From NCBI GenBank assembly GCA_964017185.1, contig OZ024874.1, forward strand, positions 15,061,957 to 15,125,956: a stretch of DNA of 64,000 nt, read 5' to 3'. A program made the translations under genes and the position numbers. Source of the DNA: Rugalucina vietnamica (taxonomy: Eukaryota > Mollusca > Bivalvia > Lucinida > Lucinidae). The notes under the pieces are model-generated. The model was given only the letters and a program-made list of their open reading frames with translations, had not been told where the DNA came from and did no database searches. The first letter of the stretch is position 1. Each line of letters opens with the position of its first letter. This document shows positions 1 to 13,439 of the stretch, one piece after another.

Positions 1-389
1 TGACAATCTAGTTTATATATGCGAAGCGTAGACCAAGCTTTTTGTTAAAGCTTATACTTGGTAAAAGAATAACAAAGCCGAAATCAAACCAGGAAGTAAA
101 TTTGCAAATAGGTCACCTTTTAGGGCATCGGTATTTTCATGATTTAGGAGAGGATATTAACCGGCTGTCTTTTCTGCTGTTATGGACCCTGATTTCGTGT
201 CATTTTTCTTACTTTCAGATCGGAGAAAATATATATGATATGGTGAATAACTAGAAGACTAGACACTTTGTGTATCAATTATCATTAGATTTTCCAATGC
301 AAATCGAAACGAAATTAAATGGTAAGTTTTTATTTGTATTAGTTTCAGTTTGTAGCGTTACGATAACTCTGAAAAGTCAAGTCTTTGTG
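1..389. other. No recognisable gene
   Basis: AT-rich sequence between the window edge and the LINE 3' end. Short ORFs here have no recognisable content. Part of it may be the LINE 3' untranslated region. Confidence 0.4.
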
Positions 390-2260
390 CTTTCTTTAAG
401 CATAACGAGCTGCTCCTTTGTTGATATAACAGAACCACTTTAACCACTTATGTGCAGTCTATTCCCAAAACTCTGTTGGTATGTCGAAATCTTTCATGAA
501 GGCTGCGAGTGTTTGTAGCGTTTCTTCAGAGCGCTTTCCCTGATGTAGTTCACCACAGAAAACTTTCTTTGGAAGTCGCTCATCGTGCATTCTTATACAT
601 GATTATGCTCTGTCTTTAAGACCGATGCTTCGCTTTCCTCAGAACATGTGTATCTGGAATTTTGTCTTACCACTAGATTTTAACAGCTTTCTCAAACAGC
701 GTAAGTATAAATGATTAAGTATCATTGCATGACGTTGGTAACCTGTCCAAGTCTCGCATGCACATCACGGTTGGCAGTACCACATCAATTTAGACGTTTA
801 GCAAGCTAAAGGGGCGGAGGAGCTGACTAAAAAGTATTGATGATATCATTTGTGTCTGTGTTGGTGACATTGATGCCACCTCGAACGCTCCTTCATTCTA
901 AACATGTGACTGCATCCTATATTGAACTTGACGCACCACTGCTATGCATCTGGGTGGACAGCCAAACTTATCTATGAGTTTTCAGAGTACATCACGAATG
1001 CTTTGGCGAGGTAGATAAGTTACGTAAAAACTCTGTTCTTGGCATTTTATTTGGTCGTTATGCTGTGAAGATCGTATCGATTATCCCTCTGTCTTTCTCG
1101 AATCCACGTTGACTAGCTAAATCCAGTCTGATCAAGATTAAAAAAACTGAAGAAAAGAAACGCCTTTGTGGTCGTCACAGACTTCCGCTTGTATAGGTGA
1201 ATGATGGATGCATCCTTAAATTATTGTGGGATAGCTTCCCTCCTCCACATACTGTGAAACAGTTCTGTAAGTTTCTCTCCTATGGGAGGCCCCCAGATAT
1301 AAAGACCTTGACATAAATGCATTTACATCTGGAGCATAGTCAGACTGCGTGTCTTGTTTCAATGACAGCTGGAAATTCACCAAGCAGAACATTGCACTCT
1401 GGGAATCTGTTGATAGCATCGTCATAATATTTGATGGGCGATTGAACACATCGCTGAAGTGTTCTGACCACCTTTCCCATAGCATCTTTACCCGAGTGTT
1501 TCCATAAGCACTGAACAATGTGGCGGCTTCCCTACTCTTTTGGTAAATGGTATCCAATGCACTTTGCACTTTCTTCATGTTCTTTCTGTTCACAAAAGAC
1601 TGAAAATGTTCTGTTTCACCCCTCAGCCAAACATACTGCGTGTCCCTGCGTGTCCCTGAGCTTGATATGGACTGTCTAACAAATATTGATGTAGGCTGTC
1701 CACATGGATACTGAGATAGTATCATCTTGATGTACCATGCGCAATTTGTGTGCGAGTTTTTGAAGGAGCCTCTGAATTTCGTCATTATTCTCGTCAAACA
1801 AGTCTTTATATGTGCGAGATAAATGTCCTTGTCTGTATGGTGTATTGCTGATATAACATTGTCTGTAATCATAACTTATCTTTCACCTCATTTAGGTGTA
1901 TAGACACTGAGGATTATTGCGATGTTTGTCGTCCAAGGGAAGTCTCTGTGTAATATGGTGTCATTGATGCCTTTTCGGCTGTCCTGACAGGTTACCAACA
2001 AGTTATGATTTAATGGCGAAGCCAACTGTTGCTCCACGCATTTCCACACTTTTCCGTCTTTTCCAGAAGAACGTGAAGCCAGTACCAACTATAATTTTAC
2101 TTCTTTGATCTCCCCAACCTCTGCGAACTGAGTCTCACTTAGTGCAGCTATCTGTAAACCTTATGTCATAAATTCTCTCCCACCAAGGGCCGCTGTACTG
2201 ACTCATCATGTTCCATCAATGTCCGTACATTACATGACCCAAACCTCAATATAATCATCC
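390..2260 (-). pseudogene. Degenerate non-LTR retrotransposon (LINE) ORF2, endonuclease to post-RT region
   Basis: A decayed LINE read on the minus strand. Pieces in shifting frames occur in the family order. Near 2,250 is an endonuclease start resembling CNVRTLM. Near 2,040 is GATVGFAIKS, and near 1,950 GINDTILH...IAIILSVYTP. From 1,872 to 1,216 an open stretch includes the EN-RT linker ERWSEHFSDVFNRPSNI. Near 900-950 is the RT-like CPPRCIAVVRQ, near 650 DKIPDTHVLRKA, and near 430-580 the post-RT tail RMHDERLPKKVFCGEL followed by a KGAARYA-like end. This gives a nearly full-length endonuclease-RT ORF with many frameshifts and stops, so it is inactive. The motifs fit apurinic-type endonuclease LINEs, possibly RTE-like; the clade is not resolved. 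Family assignment is from recognised motifs, not a search. Confidence 0.82.
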
Positions 2261-2580
2261 TTTTTGTTTTGTTTTCGGCCGCTTTGATGTATCCCCGCTG
2301 ATCCCGGTTTCCACCAGCCAATGGGGTGGAAACAGGCTATAATTTTCTCCCCACGATACCCTTGCTCTGAAATAACAGCTGATCTTTTATATTGCATGGT
2401 TATCAATTTTGTTACTTTAAAACATTGTCTTACGCCATTGAATCTATGTATCATTATATAAAATCTATTTAATAAAGTTACAATCATCTCACTAACACAC
2501 TTTAAATCAGTATACACCCAACAGACTCCATCCCTTGCCTTGTTTTCACTTCAATCAGGACGGTTTGTTGCTAATTCATG

Positions 2581-2786
2581 AGAATCTTTAGGTAAGATCT
2601 GGGCGCTGGGTGGGGATCTTTATATCAGTCCTTTGACACTTAACACTTCGATATTTGCCTTCTTCTAGAAGGAGGCAATGTTTTGATTTTAGAATCTTTA
2701 GGTAAGATCTGGGCGCTGGGTGAGGATCTTTATCTTAACACCTCGATATATGCCTTCTTCTAGAAGGAGGCAATGTCTTGATTTTA
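2581..2786. repeat. Two-copy tandem repeat with internal palindrome
   Basis: Two adjacent copies of a roughly 95-112-bp unit, starting near 2,581 and 2,693. Each contains GGTAAGATCTGGGCGCTGGG, then a GGATCTTTAT stretch, then the palindrome CTTCTTCTAGAAGGAG. The second copy lacks about 17 bp after GGATCTTTAT. The function is unknown. Confidence 0.8.
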
Positions 2787-2847
2787 GTTTTATATATCAC
2801 TAGTCTGCAATATATTTGTAAATCAGTGATACTTTATTAATGTGTTG

Positions 2848-4617
<1,770 letters not shown>

Positions 4618-4619
4618 TA

Positions 4620-5519
4620 TACTGAGCCAAACTTATAACGCAACACGGTTACGGCATGTTTTTCGCATTTTAATGTAATGCAAGACGGTCTACCAGACAT
4701 ATGCTGGTCAGCAATCGCCAGCGAATAAATCGGGTACAAAATTTTGCTTTTCAGAGCATGGGTCACTGAGCACGAATCTGATTGGTCAAAACGGTTATTT
4801 GGGTGGCATGCGCCTCCTGAGAGATTCTGGAAGTCAGTTTTAACGCAAATTGATTCTTTACGGATCGTCCAGTGAAGCTGGACGAGGTAATTGCAAAATG
4901 CCTTCCATTTGTACCCAAAATTTTAAATCAAAGTTTGAATCATTGAAAATTGAACGTTTAATACTGTGTATTCCATTGAACAAAATAGAAAATGGAATTG
5001 GTGACAAATTCTAACGGCGAATGTTTTTACTGAAACCTTTGTGGAGACATGTTCATTCCATCATTCAGCATTGTTAGAAAACACATTAGCATCCAATTGT
5101 TAGGTCAGGACCGTTTGTAACAAATGTTAAAATGCGAGTAAACTTGAATGGTTGGTGTCGAAAATGAGTCCTCACCTCTGCTCAAAATTGAGCAAAATTG
5201 ATCTTTTGACAGTAAAATTATTCATTGGCTTAAGTAGACCAGGGATTATCCTGAAAACCGACATTAATTTCTAGGGTACGAATACACGTCACATGTCGCG
5301 TTCTGGAAAATCACAATGCATTTCATTTTTTACCAAGACCCTACCTCTGAAAAATGATTGATTTCTTGAGACGCATAACACAGAATGTTACAACCAAGAT
5401 GTTGTGAGATGTGTCGATCGTCCGATAATCTAATTCAGTAGAGACAAAGTAAATTTGATAAAGTTCCGGAGTATAACATTAAAAATAAACAGATGTTGCG
5501 TTATAAGTTTGGCTCAGTA
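4620..5519. mobile_element. 900-bp non-autonomous DNA transposon with 26-bp TIRs and TA duplication
   Basis: The two ends are perfect inverted repeats of 26 bp beginning TACTGAGCCAAACTTATAAC. They are flanked by TA at 4,618-4,619 and 5,520-5,521. A TA target duplication with short TIRs is typical of Tc1/mariner-type elements. No transposase ORF lies inside, so it must be non-autonomous. The exact superfamily is inferred only from target site and TIR form. Confidence 0.85.
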
Positions 5520-5521
5520 TA

Positions 5522-7534
5522 CAAGTTAACACATACACGCCCCCTAATATTTTAAAGCACATGGCTGGATTCAACATGTGGAGCGATCAGTCTTGATTAA
5601 AGGAAAAAAATCGGGGCATTTATCCCTCAATGCACTTAGACTATACATGGGAAAGTTGTCAGTATTAAACTTGTGCCATGGATGATCTCTAAGTTTTTTT
5701 TTTGTGTCAGCATCATGACATGAAATTTTGATTACTTTAGGCATTTGCTTTATTAATCCATGATTTACAGGGACTATTAATCTAGTCAAATACTTAAGTG
5801 GTATCATCTTGGTTCACTCTTGATATATAGTATGTCTTGACTCATTTAGACCAACAATATTTCACTGAAGTTCTTCTTACTCTATACATTTCATTGCTGT
5901 GCATAATGTAAGAGACAGCAGGGCGTGTTATAGCTAAACAGGTACATGTATAGGGGTGTATATGCCATAGTTTTAACATTGAAAAATATTTGATCAGTGT
6001 AGGAACATTTTAACAACAGAAGGCATTTAGATTTCATATGTATCCAATTTGATGGTGGCATGCGTGCATTCATTCATTCATTCCAGACTTGCAAATAAAT
6101 TCTGTGTCATTTTATGTTTGCCAAACTCATACAGTAATTGAGGCATCCATGAGAGAACGTGTTTTGCATATATATGTAACAAACTTAAAGTACAGATCAG
6201 CTGGTGGTAGTCGCCAATGGCATGTACATATTTTGCTTCCTCTGTGTTTTAAACCCCGATTTGTGAAGTATTTTGCCATGTTCTTTGGCTACATAACTTG
6301 GTTTTATGGTCTACCTGTTTCGGCAACTAATGACAGATTTTTCTCATGACTTTGCTCAATACTTGTCATTGTTAGCAGTGATATATATAGGCAACTCCCA
6401 AAATAATTTATGAAAATAATGTCTCTTATAAAGCATCAAACTTTTGAGATGAATTTTAGGGTGTCTAAGACCCTTGATGCTGAGCTACATGTTTAAAAAT
6501 CACAACAATGTTGGAACTGAATACAGACATGCAACAAAATGATTTTTATATTTATATTTTCAAATTTTGACCCCTACCTCTGCTTCGCCTGCCATATCTA
6601 TTGTATGAGGGGGAATGCTTCACACATTATAGCATTTATCCGTTCTTAGGACATCATACTACCCTCCTCATTGCAAAGTTGTAGCAGAAATTGCTTTAAA
6701 ACGGAGTTTTGGGCTTTTGAAAACAAGGCATATATTACAGGACATAGTCAATGATCCTCTAAAAGGTTTAGACAATACATTTGTTACGCATTCAATTTAC
6801 AATATGACCTAAGAAGAATATGTTGACTCGTACAGACAAGTTTATGTTGTAGTTTACATAGAATTTTATAATTGACCGTTTTAAAATAATGTTGTTATTT
6901 TGTCTGGGCTAGTTATATGTTTTGTTTGTGTGAAATCAACAAGTTTGTGTAACCACCAGCGCGTTGTACCAATGCTTCAAAAGACGCTCCCGGTGCGTTG
7001 TAATAGAAAATCCTCAATAAAACGTTTGCTTCGGTACCAAGAAAAAAATTGGCGATCGGAAATCGTGTTTCTTGAATGTTTATTCATAAATATATAATAT
7101 ATAACAAAAACTATGCTCAGACATGCATTTTTCCCTCAATTTTGGCACGAAAACATATGCCAACAGTCATGTTGGTAAAACTGTATCGGATTTGGCTTCT
7201 AACCCATGAAATAATTCACATATTGCGTGATAAAATCATAAACTATAATGCTTCCGCCCTTCTCTGCGCCAGGTGACATGGCAAATAACACACACAAAAA
7301 TTTATAAGGGAATGACAATGAAGAGAGGTACAAGTTTTGTTTACCTTTTCCGCCATTTTAATCTTACTCCAGTTCGTAATTTAATCTGCACCAGTGCGTT
7401 GCAACTAGCTCCAGTACTTTTACATTTACCAGTGTGTGCTCTGACAGTTGTCATCTAGCTATTCAGTGTTTATGGTTGTAAATAGGTAAAACACCAAAGC
7501 CCTGCTCACATCCATTCAGCTTTAATACTTATAA
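5522..7534. other. Intergenic sequence upstream of the HSPA12-like gene
   Basis: AT-rich DNA with a few 60-86-codon ORFs that look random. A non-coding first exon and the promoter of the HSPA12-like gene may lie here. No TATA box, heat-shock element array or clear donor site in the matching phase could be identified. Confidence 0.4.
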
Positions 7535-10500
7535 ATGATGTTATTTCAGGCTCACAAGGGTAAATTTCTGGTTGGCGCCATAGATTTTGGTACAACATAT
7601 TCAGGATGGGCATATTCCTTTCTTCACGACTACCAATCAAACCCTACGAATGCTGTTGTTACACACTGGTATTCAGGGACGGATACATTGGCAACCGAGA
7701 AGACCCCAACTTGTGCTCTAATAGCTCCTGATGGCAAGACACTGGTGGGGTTTGGTTACGAAGCTGAAAATAAGTATCAGAATTTTGTCGAAAATGATAC
7801 CCATAAGAAGTACTACTTTTTCAAACGATTCAAAATGGCACTGGATAAACTGGTGAGATATATGTATAGCTTTTTTTCTTCTTTTCTTTGTTTTCATCAG
7901 CTGATTGATGATAAGAATGATTTCAGCAAATTCATGTTAATCCTGTGATGGCCAGGACAAATATTATCGCTTTTGGTTTATATGTCTGACTGTGAAAAAA
8001 GTAACAACATGTGATTACGGTAGGAAACGTATGGAACTCCCATCTGCTACGCTAATTGTAAAATACTTTAATACTAGTTGTTAATTACGTATATCATAAG
8101 TTATGCAGTTTTAAAAGTAAACAAGTTATAATAAGTAACTTCAATACATATAACTAAGAAAACACTTTTTTAAAGGCATGTATTTAATCTAGAAAGTAGA
8201 AACACAGGACACAAGGCTCTATCCATGCTGGTGGGGACAGACGTAGCAGTGCATTTGCATGACAGGGATAATTCTGGAAGGGACTTTGTGCTAAAAGGCC
8301 CGAAATCTTTCGAAAAAGTTCCTCCAGTTGAGCATCTCAACAATTATCTGTATCAGAAGTGGTTGTCCTGACAAAAATATTCCATTTTCTTTCAAGAAGC
8401 CCCATCGTGTTTGTTGGCCAGAATTTAACCCTGCTTGAGTTGGCATTGACTTTAGCTGTATAATTTTTCAGACCATCAACCGAGACTTGCAAATCGAAGA
8501 AGTGATGGGAAAACCTTTGTCCGCTATGACAGTATTTTCCCTTTCTATTGGGTATCTAGCTGACAATATGATGAAATCTGTAAGTAATGGCATCGCAGGT
8601 GATGTAAGGAAATCAGATGTGGACTGGGTGTTGACCGTACCAGCTATATGGTCGGACGCTGCCAAACAATTCATGAGAGAGGCAGCTGAACAGGTACGCT
8701 TCTTTAAACATCTTTGTTAGTCACATTATTGCAACTCCATTATTGTTCAGAAACGCCATCGGTAACGTCTCTTATTGCACTTCAATTGTCCTTAAAAAGC
8801 CTTAAAATGCACTTAAGTATTGAAAAATCGGCTCACAAATCAAATACAAAAGTATGCCCATAAACTATCATGACAATTGATGTACTAGTATTTTACAAGT
8901 ACATGTACATAGGATGTAATATTAAACTTGCTTAACAGAATTGCTAATCTTAGGATGATACTTGTCTCATGCAAACTACTTAGATGACTCCTTAAATATT
9001 TTATGCATATAAAATACATCCCGTGGCCAAAAGTTACAAGGCCATTCCGGTAATTAGGCCCATTCCGGTAAAGGAACGGACCTAGATTTGGGATTGTCCG
9101 TACAGTACGTATGAGATGATGATGTTCTACGGCACCACAGAAAATGTTTAATTTATTAGTTTCAGGTCCTTTGTTAAATCATTAATATCTTATTAATCTA
9201 ACAGGCCGGGTTACACAGAGCCAAACTAACCATTGCCCTTGAGCCTGAAGCAGCCTCCATTTTTGCCCGACATCTGCCAATCAATAAGAAAGAAGGCCTT
9301 GAAATATCAACTATGGAACCAGGAACCCAGTACATTGTTCTTGATGCTGGAGGTATGTCACATTCTAATATGGTCACCAAATACACTATCGTATTAACAT
9401 ATACATTAAAAACATGCTAAAATATACCCTTAGTTATACATAAATAACTTAGTACTTTCTTCACAGAATTGACCAAATTATACCACACATCCCCTGATCA
9501 AAATTAACTAAAATATTATGTTGTCACTTAAAACACAAAACTTACAGGTTAAAGAATTGCTAAAATATGCATGAAACGACACCTTTTACCAGAACTAACC
9601 AAATTGTCACTTATTACATATTGATCGAAATATGTACAGTAGTATGATACATTTGTCATTTTTATTCTGAGGTCCAATTTTGAACAGATTACAACCTTAC
9701 TGAGATTTTTTTTTTCTTTTTCTTTTTTTTTTTTTTTGTATATTACTGATAGGTGGAACGATCGATATAATGATACATGAAATCACCCATGGAGGAGGGC
9801 TGAGAGAGGTCCATGCTGCAAGCGGTGGGGGATGGGGAGGGATCTTAGTAGACAAAGCTTTTCAGGACTTACTTACTGAGCTGGTTGGACCAGAGATGTA
9901 TGACGAGTTCAGAAAGACGCAGGCCGAAGACTGGATGTATCTTTGGAGAACATTTGAAAGTAAAAAACGAACCGTTTTGCCAGATAGTGATGAGACAATA
10001 AATATGAGGTTACCAGTGTCGCTAACTTTAATGTATTCGGAGAAAAATGGACAAAACATTAATGAATATGTCAAGAGATCAAGATATGCAAATGAAATCT
10101 CGATACGCCTTGACAAAATTTTCATCAGCCACAAGATTATGAAAGAACTTTTTGATAAGTCCGTCCAAACCACTATTGCTCATCTTAAATCTGTAATGCA
10201 GGAAACTGATGCCGACAAAATAAAGGCAATACTGATGGTCGGGGGCTTTTCAGAGAGCCATGTTCTACAAGATGCTATCAGAAGAGAGTTTAGCCATTTA
10301 CAAGTCATCATTCCACCAGCACCATCTAGTATTGTGCTACGAGGTTCTGTAATATTTGGACATGACCCGATATTAATTGAACAGCGTGTTCTGAAGAAAA
10401 CGTATGGTACCAGACACACACCTTTATTTGATGAAAGAAAACACCCAGAGGATAAAAAGACGACTCTGAAATATAAAGGGAAAACATATGATGTTGTTGA

Positions 10501-10816
10501 AACTTTTAATGTTAAAGCTACACAAGGAGAGACTGTGGTCGTAGGGCGAACCCAGCTATTAGGGTGCCATAGACCTTTATTCCGCACACAAGATGCTGTC
10601 TATATCAAATTTTATGCATCGGATGTTAAAGAGCCAATATACATTGATGACAGTTGTACACCTATAGGAGACATGATTATTGATCTTTCTGGTTTGCCAG
10701 ATGATGAGAAAAATGTTTCGGTCAGCCTTAACTTTGGTGACACAGAAATTAAAGCAACAGCACGTGTTGAGAAAACTGGGAAAGCTACTGATGTGAAGCT
10801 GAGTTTTCTAGGGTGA
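7535..10816 (+). CDS. HSPA12-like heat shock 70 family protein (four visible exons)
   Basis: Spliced gene with exons 7,550-7,852 (frame open from an ATG at 7,535), 8,472-8,693, 9,205-9,352 and 9,753-10,816. All introns are GT-AG and the frame is continuous, giving about 580 residues with stop at 10,814. Actin/HSP70-fold ATPase motifs appear in order: phosphate-1 AIDFGTTYSG, DVDWVLTVPAIW, KLTIALEPEAASIF, phosphate-2 VLDAGGGTID and adenosine-binding ILMVGGFSESHVLQ. HSPA12 proteins are atypical HSP70s without the standard peptide-binding domain; that fits the short C-terminal end here. An AG acceptor at 7,548-7,549 suggests a short upstream exon supplies the true start, so the ATG at 7,535 may be intronic. 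Family assignment is firm; the client or process is unknown. The gene ends about 115 bp before a Helitron-like repeat. Confidence 0.93.
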
Positions 10817-10930
10817 ACATTTCTAGGCAGCCAAAGTAGCCGGGTGATGCAAAGATGAGTTTTCTTGGACGGTGAAGTTTTACCGACATTGTATTCGCAG
10901 AAAGACTCGTAACTGCTTCTTTTTTAAAAC

Positions 10931-12394
10931 ATGAGCCGAAGGCTCATAGATGAGCTTATATTATACCCATGCTCCGTCGTCGTGGTTGTCGTCCTTAACA
11001 CTTTTCAAACATCTTCTTCTCTGAAACCGCTTGGCCAATCAAAGCCAAACTTCATGTGGAGCATCCATAGGAAGGAGGAACAAAAATTTGTATATATGGT
11101 TGATGTCACATGACCAAGATTGCCGCCATGGCTATAAATAGCAAAAACCTTCAAAAATCTTCTCCAGAACCAGAAGGCCTATGACTTTGAAACTTGGCAT
11201 GAAGCATCAGGCAACAAAGCTCTACAAAGTTTATATAAATCATGACCCTGTGATGACCTTGACCTATTTTACGGCAAGGTCAGTATAGGTTTCCCATGCA
11301 TTTGAATGGGGAAAATTGAAATATGATTTGAGGGGTAAAACTTGCAGGAAATGGGCAGATGGACAGAACATTTATGTTTAATATTCTGCCCCTGTCCCGG
11401 GGCTATATACATGTATATGACCATAATATTCAAACATCCTCTCCTCTGAAACCGGTTGGCCAATCAAAACTTAACTTTATATCGTTAGGAAGAGGCAATG
11501 AAAGTGTATATAAATGGTCAAGGTCACATGACCAAGATGGCCGCCATGGCTATAAATAGCAATAAACTTAAAAAATCTTATCCAGAACCAGAAGGCCTAT
11601 GATTTTGAAACTTTGCATGAAGCATCAGGCAATGGAGCTCTACAAAGTTTGTATAAACCATGACTCTTGGATGACCTTGACCTAATTTACGGCAAGGTCA
11701 ACATAGTTCGCCGATGCATTAGAATGGGGGAAAATTATTTAACTATGATTTGAGGGGCAAAACTTGCAGGAAATGGGCAAATAGACAGAATATTTATGTT
11801 TATGAAACAATTTTGTCCCTAGGGGGTTGTCTGCCCCTGTCCAAGGGTTATATACATGTACATGACCATAATATACAAACATCATCTGCTCTGAAACCGC
11901 TTGGCCGATCAAAACCAAACTTAATGTGGAGCATTGTTAGGAAGGGGCAATGAAAGTTTGTACAAATGGTCAAGGTCACATGACCAAGATGGCTGTCATG
12001 GCTATAAATAGCAAAAACGTTTAAAACCTTCTTCTCCAGAACCAGAAGGCCTATGATTTTGAAAATTAGCATGAAGCATCAGGCAATAGAGCTCTACAAA
12101 TTTTATATAAATTGTGACCTTTGGATGGCCTTGACCTATTTAACGGCAATGTCAACTTAGGTCGCCCATGCATTTGAATGGGGAAAATTGTTAAAATGTC
12201 ATTTGAAGGGCAAAACTTGCAGTAAATTGGCAAATGGACTCAAGTTTTATGATTTGAAAAATAAATTGACTCCAGGGGTTGCTCTGACCCGGCCCTGGGG
12301 TTATATATACATGTATATTACCATTCTAGTCAAACAAGTTAATTTGTATATCTCAGGTTTCAGGTGAGCCTTTACAGGACCATTGATCCTCTGG
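10931..12394 (+). mobile_element. Helitron-like non-autonomous element with internal ~430-bp tandem units
   Basis: It starts with the hairpin TGAGCCGAAGGCTCA and ends with AGGACCATTGATCCT followed by CTGG and then T. A terminal hairpin followed by CTRR and T is the 3' signature of Helitrons. Between the ends are about three diverged units beginning near 11,007, 11,431 and 11,877. Each contains CTCTGAAACCGCTTGGCCAATC, ACATGACCAAGATGGC and a GACCTTGACC block. The same family recurs at 31.2, 34.4 and 55.2 kb. No Rep/helicase ORF is present. The 5' end is less typical of Helitrons, so Helitron ancestry is an inference. Confidence 0.72.
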
Positions 12395-12407
12395 TATATT
12401 TTGATTC

Positions 12408-12525
12408 TCTTTGGCTCCATGTCCTCAAAACTATAGGGTCACTGAAGAGGCCTAGGTAGCCGAAACCGCGGTATGGCCCATCCCATCTCTCATTAATATG
12501 GTCACTGCTCAGTTTTATTTTATTT
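12408..12525 (+). repeat. Dispersed repeat (CCGAAACCGCGGTATGGCCC family)
   Basis: Contains CTCTTTGGCTCCATGT, an AGGGTCACTGA block and AGCCGAAACCGCGGTATGGC, then a GGTCACTGCTCAG end. Two better-conserved copies lie at 61,366-61,450 and from 61,697. The repeat class is unknown. Confidence 0.7.
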
Positions 12526-13100
12526 AACAAACGCCAAGGGATGTTGACATCAGACAACTTAATCAGATTGATGTTGAACCAGTTTCTGATCATTGTTCAC
12601 CATCACTTTTTATATTGAAAAAAAATAGAATACAATAAATTCAAAATTCCAATTCAACCTGAATTTTGAAATTTCAATATAAACATCAGAAATAATGGAT
12701 AATTTTTACAAAAAAAATGAATGGTTGCCCACTATATTAAATTACACATACAGTCATTCGATTTTAATTCATAGCATCAGTGAAACAACAAATGACTTTA
12801 AACCTTTATATTTTTATTTAATTATTTTTGGAAAAAATATAGCGTTCGCTTCATGATAAGTATGTTGGTCACCACAGAAATGAGATTCTATCAGGCTTGG
12901 TAGTGATGTCATATTTTACCTCATCAATTGACAATGAAATTGAATTTCATTTACAGATCCGACAATCTTATCCAAGGCAACACATAAACATAGGATCATA
13001 TAAAACTAAGGGCGGACCATGTTAATTTCTTATACCCTTAAAGGAAGCCGTTTGCCAGGCTAACTATGGTTTACCTAACTTTAAGGAATCATAAAGTATA
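12526..13100. other. Intergenic, nothing recognisable
   Basis: AT-rich sequence between the dispersed repeat and the duplicated BAR-SH3 segment. No coding signal was found. Weak similarity to the region near 42.97 kb begins around 13,100. Confidence 0.35.
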
Positions 13101-13439
13101 TAGTTATTCACTTTCAAGAAGGAGATGGATTGTTTAGAAAGAGAATATTAACAACTCGGAACAATGAATACATGTATATCATCTTTTATTTACATTTAAG
13201 GCCTGTTTCCCGTCGCTTTTTTATCTGAAAGTGTTTACTGGAAATTGGCGTGGATTGAGAATGAACTTCTAAATAGAAACCACACCCTCATGTCAGTAAA
13301 TGCAGTATTTCTGAATATTTTCCTGTTTGATTGCTATTTATGATCATTTATGCTATTTTTCGTAGTTCTTATTTTCAAATAACATTCTCTTTTCTTTCCA
13401 ATAAGTTATTCTCACTTTGACTATGTATCAAGTTGTCTT

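Noticed and set aside
1216-1872. 218-aa minus ORF as a host gene
   Set aside because: It contains the LINE EN-RT linker (RWSEHF...NRPSNI) and lies in order with other LINE pieces, so it belongs to the LINE remnant.
8174-8371. 65-codon open stretch in the first intron of the HSPA12-like gene
   Set aside because: It includes readable residues (SMLVGTDVAVHLHD) but has no match to HSPA12 and no supported splice pair, and the gene frame is complete without it.
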